DNA of 8,673 nt. It comes from CF-161 sp035263645 (GTDB lineage Bacteria > Chloroflexota > Dormibacteria > Dormibacterales > Dormibacteraceae). The stretch lies in contig DATFRD010000137.1 of assembly GCA_035263645.1 (NCBI GenBank), positions 1-8,673 of the forward strand, in the 5' to 3' direction. The translations under genes were made by a program, and so were the position numbers. The notes beneath the pieces are model-generated. The model did not search any database. It was given only the letters and a program-made list of their open reading frames with translations, and had not been told where the DNA came from. This document shows positions 5,334 through 8,673 of this stretch, in pieces; position 1 is the stretch's first letter; the number at the start of each line of letters is the position of its first letter.

Positions 5334-8123
5334 TCAGGTCGGGTCGGCGGCGGCCGCCGGTGGGGAGGGCCTTCCATCGACGGCGGGCGCCTCGCGCCCG
5401 GCGACGGCGACGTGCCCGGCCCGCGGCCGGGCGCCCTCGGGCGGGCGCGGCTCCCTGGCCTCGACCCGGACCCGGGCGTCGAGCACGCGGGCGCCGTCCG
5501 CGCCGGCCAGCACGGGGTTGAGGTCCAGCTCGACCACCTCGGGCAGGTCGTCGGCCAGGGCGGCGACGCGGAGCAGGAGCTCGCGGAGAGCCGCCACGTC
5601 CGCCGGCGGCCGGCCGCGATACCCCTGCAGCAGCGGGAAGGTCCGAAGGCCGCGGATCATGGCGTCGGCGTCGGACTCGGTCAGCGGCGCCAGCCCGACC
5701 CGCACGTCCTTCAGCAGCTCCACGGCAGTGCCGCCGGCGCCGCAGGCCACGACCGGCCCGAAGGACGGGTCCTGCACGACGCCGACGATCATCTCCACGC
5801 TGTCCTTGGCCATCGGCTGCACGAGGAACCCGTCCGGCCGCAGGCCCATCGCCTCCAGCCGCTCTGCCATGGCCCGGGCCGCGGCCCGGACGGCGTCCGG
5901 GTCGGCGAGCCCCAGGGCCACGGCGCCGGCCTCGGTCTTGTGCACGAGGCCCGGCCCGTACGCTTTGAGCGCCACCGGGCCGGCCAGGCCCGCCGCGGCG
6001 GCGGCGGCCTCCGCCGGGGACCCGGCGAGCCGCCAGCGCACGAGCGGGACGCCGTAGCAGTCGAGCAGGTCGCCGACCTCCCTGGGGGCGAGCCAGCCGC
6101 CCTCAGGCCGCAGGCCGAGCGCCGAGGCCACGATCGCGCGCGCCTCGTCGCCGCGGGCGTCCGCCGCGTGCCACGGCGTCGCGGCGGGCAGCGCGCGCCA
6201 CTCGGCCCAGGCTACGTACCGGGCCAGCGCCCGCGCGGCGTCCTCGGGGAAGGCGTAGACCGGGACGCCGGCCGGCGCGGTCCCGGCCGCCCGCTCGTCC
6301 GACATCAGCACGGCGAGCAGCGGCACCCGGCCCCGCATCCGCTCGGCGGCCCTGCCTGCCGCCGCCGCCACCTCGGCGACCGACGTCGTGAGCGGCGGGA
6401 TGAAGATCACGACGACGGCGTCGACCTCCCCGCTCTCGGCGACGGTGAGGATCGCGCGCTCGTAGTCCGCGGCGCCGGCGCTGGCGATCATGTCGACCGG
6501 GTTGATGGTCGCTGCCTCGGCGGGGAGGAACTCGCCCAGCACCGCCCGGGTCGCCCCGCTCAGCTCCGGCACCTCCAGGCCCTCGGCCCCGCAGGCGTCG
6601 GCGCACATGATCCCGAGGCCGCCGGCGTTCGTCACGATGCCGACCCGCCGGCCGGCCGGCGGCACCTGGCTGGCGAGCAGCGAGGCCACGCCGAACAGCT
6701 CGCCGAACGAGTCCGCCCGGATCACGCCCGACTGCGCGAACAGGGCGTCGACGGTGACGTCGGACGCAGCGAGCAGCGCCCCGGTGTGCGACGACGTGGC
6801 CCGGGCCCCGGCCGCGGTGCGCCCGCTCTTCACGGCCAGGATGGGCTTGGTCCGGCCGATCCGGCGGGCGATGCGGGAGAAGCGGCGCGGGTTCCCGAAC
6901 GACTCCAGGTAGAGCAGGATGAGGTCCGTGTCGGCGTCCGACTCCCAGTACTCGAGGAGGTCGTTGCCGGACACGTCCGCCTTGTTGCCGACGGAGACGA
7001 ACGTGGAGAGGCCGAGCCCGAGGCGGCCCGCCCAGTCGATGACGGCCAGGCCCAGGGCGCCGCTCTGCGACATGAAGCCGACGCGCCCGCGAGGCGGCGC
7101 CGTGGGCGCGAAGGTCGCGTTCAGCGGGTGCTCCTCGGCGGTGCTGAGGATCCCCATGCAGTTGGGCCCGATCAGCCGCATGCCCGCGCGCCGGCAGACC
7201 TCGAGGAGCTCCTCCTGCCTGGCCCGGCCGGCCGGGCCGGTCTCGGCGAACCCGGAGGAGATCACGACGAGGGCGCCGACGCCCTTCTCGGCGCAGGCCC
7301 GCGCCGCCTCCAGCACGGCGGCCGCCGGCACCACGACAACGGCCAGGTCCACCGGGCCGGGCACCCTGCGCACATCCGGGTAGGCGGCGACGGACTGCAC
7401 GGCCGGATGCGGGCTGACCGGGTAGACGGGGCCGGGGAAGCCGGACCCCAGCAGGTTGTGGAAGACCTCTCCGCCGATGGAGCCGCGGCGCCGCGAGGCG
7501 CCGACGACCGCGATCGAGCGCGGGCGGAAGAACCGGCGCAGCGCAGCGACCGCGGCGATCTGCTCCCGCCGGTGGAACCGCTCCCGCCCCTCCTCCGTGA
7601 GGGAGGTGGGCATCTCGAGGCACATCGTCCCGAAGGAGGACCGGGCCCGGACCGGGAACCCGCTCTCCCGGAACACCGAGAGCATCCGGTAGTTGGACGC
7701 CAGCACCTCGGCCGTGAAGACCGAGATCCCGGCCGCGGAGGCGGCTGCCGCGAGGTGGCCGAGCAGGATGGTGCCGAGGCCCATCCCCTGCAGACCGTCC
7801 GCCACCGCGAACGCAGCCTCGGCGCGGCCGGGCGCGTCGCGGGCGTAGAAGGCGTGGCCCACGATCTCCTCGCCGGGGCCGCGCAGGGCCACCAGGCTGT
7901 GCCGTTCGTGGTAGTCGACGTCGGTGAACTGGCGCGCCGCCCAGCCCAGGTCCTGGATGGCCGTGAAGAAGCGGAAGACGCGGGACTGGTCGGACAGGCC
8001 GGTGAGGAACCGCTCCAGGCCGTCTCGATCGGCCGGGAGGACGGGACGGACATGCACCGTCGACCCGTCCCGGAGGACCACGTCCACGTCCTGCTGGGCG
8101 GGGAACGGCGGGGGGTCGACCAT
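5334..8123 (-). CDS. GNAT protein acetyltransferase fused to ADP-forming acyl-CoA synthetase (Pat-like)
   Basis: A 929-residue cytosolic protein. Residues 22-170 are a GNAT acetyltransferase with the acetyl-CoA loop QGMGLG (112-117). Residues 196-290 are a CoA-binding Rossmann domain (VVGASRRRGSIGGEVFHNLL). Residues 310-640 are succinyl-CoA-ligase-like flavodoxin domains (LIGPNCMGI, GFMSQSGALG, SSHTGAL with H446, NPVDM). Residues 680-885 are an ATP-grasp domain (VALKAYGPGLVHKTEAGAVA, CGAGGTAVELLKDV, ELDLNPVL). The last 40 residues are Pro/Ala-rich. Relatives acetylate metabolic enzymes such as acetyl-CoA synthetases on lysine; the N-terminal GNAT order is that of the actinobacterial SlPatA type, the reverse of enterobacterial Pat. 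H446, the catalytic position of true ADP-forming synthetases, is retained, so ligase activity is possible. ATG 8123 is chosen because the family begins there; the open frame continuing to 8666 is the antisense of the stress-protein gene. The mRNA may be leaderless. Confidence 0.93.
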   Translation of the reverse strand: MVDPPPFPAQQDVDVVLRDGSTVHVRPVLPADRDGLERFLTGLSDQSRVFRFFTAIQDLGWAARQFTDVDYHERHSLVALRGPGEEIVGHAFYARDAPGRAEAAFAVADGLQGMGLGTILLGHLAAAASAAGISVFTAEVLASNYRMLSVFRESGFPVRARSSFGTMCLEMPTSLTEEGRERFHRREQIAAVAALRRFFRPRSIAVVGASRRRGSIGGEVFHNLLGSGFPGPVYPVSPHPAVQSVAAYPDVRRVPGPVDLAVVVVPAAAVLEAARACAEKGVGALVVISSGFAETGPAGRARQEELLEVCRRAGMRLIGPNCMGILSTAEEHPLNATFAPTAPPRGRVGFMSQSGALGLAVIDWAGRLGLGLSTFVSVGNKADVSGNDLLEYWESDADTDLILLYLESFGNPRRFSRIARRIGRTKPILAVKSGRTAAGARATSSHTGALLAASDVTVDALFAQSGVIRADSFGELFGVASLLASQVPPAGRRVGIVTNAGGLGIMCADACGAEGLEVPELSGATRAVLGEFLPAEAATINPVDMIASAGAADYERAILTVAESGEVDAVVVIFIPPLTTSVAEVAAAAGRAAERMRGRVPLLAVLMSDERAAGTAPAGVPVYAFPEDAARALARYVAWAEWRALPAATPWHAADARGDEARAIVASALGLRPEGGWLAPREVGDLLDCYGVPLVRWRLAGSPAEAAAAAAGLAGPVALKAYGPGLVHKTEAGAVALGLADPDAVRAAARAMAERLEAMGLRPDGFLVQPMAKDSVEMIVGVVQDPSFGPVVACGAGGTAVELLKDVRVGLAPLTESDADAMIRGLRTFPLLQGYRGRPPADVAALRELLLRVAALADDLPEVVELDLNPVLAGADGARVLDARVRVEAREPRPPEGARPRAGHVAVAGREAPAVDGRPSPPAAAADPT

Positions 8124-8130
8124 CACGGAC

Positions 8131-8150
8131 AGGGTAGAGGCCCGGGCCTC
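8131..8150 (-). promoter_or_regulatory. Candidate promoter and palindromic site before the acetyltransferase
   Basis: Read leftward, TACCCT (8136-8131) fits the TANNNT -10 form and ends seven bases before ATG 8123, with no ribosome binding site between. Directly upstream lies a perfect 14-base palindrome, GAGGCCCGGGCCTC (8137-8150), abutting the -10. It could be a regulator site or chance in GC-rich DNA. No -35 is recognisable. Confidence 0.38.
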
Positions 8151-8221
8151 GCGGGCTGACGTCCCCGGCGGTGCGGGCCGGTCGACCCTGGGCCGGCGGC
8201 GTCGGCCGCCCGAGACTGGGG

Positions 8222-8243
8222 CTGGCGGATCAGCCAGAGGAGG
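8222..8243 (+). promoter_or_regulatory. Near-palindrome overlapping the stress-protein ribosome binding site
   Basis: CTGGCGGATCAGCCAG (8222-8237) is a palindrome at 14 of 16 positions. Its last G is the first base of the strong ribosome binding site GAGGAGG (8237-8243), which stands 6 bases before ATG 8250. In RNA the arms CTGGC and GCCAG would form a five-pair stem touching the site; in DNA it could be an operator. I see no clear -10 element for this gene between 8124 and 8249. Confidence 0.4.
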
Positions 8244-8249
8244 CACGAG

Positions 8250-8673
8250 ATGAGCAGCGGCAGTCCGGCCATAGAGCGGATCGTCGTCGGCGTGGACGGG
8301 TCCGAGCACGCCAGGGCAGCTCTGGAGTGGGCCGTGGCGTTGGCCCGTCTGACCGATGCCGAGATCGTGGCGGTGCACGCGCTGCACGAGCCCGCCTACG
8401 CGTACGCCTATCCGTATGCGGTGCCGCTCCGGTTCGACCCGGAGTGGCGCGCGGCCGTGCGGCGCGAGTTCGAGGACGAGTGGTGCGCCCCGCTGGCCGG
8501 GGCGGGCGTACGCTACCGGACCCTGTTCGAGGACGGCCGGCCCGCCCCGGTCATCGCAGCCGCGGCCGAGCGAGTGGACGCGGACCTGGTGATGGTGGGC
8601 CGGCGGGGTCGCGGCGGGTTCGCCGAGCTCGTGCTCGGCAGCGTGAGCCACGAGCTGTCGCATCACTGCCGGC
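8250..8673 (+). CDS. Universal stress protein, ATP-binding type (3' end beyond window)
   Basis: The first 141 residues of a UspA-family protein. It starts after a strong ribosome binding site and reads MSSGSPAIERIVVGVDGSEH, giving strand 1 with the nucleotide-contacting VGVDGS (12-17). The second motif, VGRRGRGGFAELVLGSVSHE, fits G-2x-G-9x-G-S exactly, so ATP binding is expected. The window ends just before the usual final strand, and a typical single-domain member would need only a few more residues; a tandem two-domain form cannot be excluded. A tyrosine-rich patch, PAYAYAYPYAVP, follows the second strand. The visible part has no lysine. It is divergent from the acetyltransferase across a 126-base gap, which suggests shared or related regulation. 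Members help cells survive starvation, hypoxia or other stress. Confidence 0.93.
   Translation, partial: MSSGSPAIERIVVGVDGSEHARAALEWAVALARLTDAEIVAVHALHEPAYAYAYPYAVPLRFDPEWRAAVRREFEDEWCAPLAGAGVRYRTLFEDGRPAPVIAAAAERVDADLVMVGRRGRGGFAELVLGSVSHELSHHCR

Noticed and set aside
7221..7238. A perfect 18-base palindrome (GGCCCGGCC and its mirror) inside the acetyltransferase gene
   Set aside because: It encodes ordinary residues (PAGRA) in a GC-only stretch. Chance is a sufficient explanation without evidence of repetition elsewhere.
5289..8159. A 956-codon open frame on the + strand opposite the acetyltransferase
   Set aside because: It is antisense to a clearly recognisable multidomain protein. Its translation is low-complexity (R, G, A, H, P) with no family motif. 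Long antisense frames are expected when third positions are almost all G or C.
8124..8249. A DosR-type hypoxia box upstream of the universal stress protein
   Set aside because: GGGGACGTCAGCCC was considered on the minus strand, but it lacks the central bases and second half of the GGGACTNNNGTCCC form.
8124..8666. N-terminal extension of the acetyltransferase frame up to 8666
   Set aside because: It runs through the divergent promoter gap and the reverse strand of the universal stress protein. Family homology begins at the ATG at 8123.

Overview
The window reads as a chromosome fragment of a very GC-rich bacterium, most likely an actinobacterium (Actinomycetota). The reasons are strong G/C bias at third codon positions, several GTG starts, two sigma factors of the ECF42 type, an acyl-CoA-synthetase-linked protein acetyltransferase with an N-terminal GNAT domain, and several genes whose -10 element sits right at the start codon (probable leaderless mRNAs). 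I cannot name the species. There are no rRNA or tRNA genes, CRISPR arrays or insertion sequences, and no gene-free stretch longer than 300 bases.

Region 1 (52-3418) is a back-to-back pair of ECF42 modules. Each module is a small DGPF/YCII-like protein followed by an ECF sigma factor with a long C-terminal helical extension. Module 1 runs leftward (DGPF 1319-1666, sigma 52-1314) and module 2 runs rightward (DGPF 1842-2201, sigma 2219-3418). The 175-base gap between them holds a 31-base dyad (1738-1768). Its outer ends are two outward-facing TGTCGA elements, the -35 sequence I recall for ECF42-type promoters. The two modules therefore probably fire from one symmetric autoregulatory control region. 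This is the most interesting structure in the window.

Region 2 (3446-4519) is a zinc-dependent medium-chain alcohol dehydrogenase on the + strand. It starts only 27 bases after sigma 2 and has a -10-like element six bases before its GTG start. A GC-rich hairpin (4540-4562) separates it from the convergent genes that follow.

Region 3 (4567-5213, - strand) is a VapBC-like toxin-antitoxin pair. A ribbon-helix-helix antitoxin overlaps a PIN-domain toxin by one base. The antitoxin promoter appears leaderless, with a repeated, partly palindromic candidate operator just upstream of its -10.

Region 4 (5334-8123, - strand) is a 929-residue protein: an N-terminal GNAT acetyltransferase fused to a full ADP-forming acyl-CoA synthetase-like part (CoA-binding, ligase and ATP-grasp domains). 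It is transcribed divergently from a universal stress protein gene (8250 to the window end, truncated by the window). The visible part of that stress protein has an intact ATP-binding motif and contains no lysine at all. That matters because related mycobacterial acetyltransferases are known to acetylate a universal stress protein on lysine.
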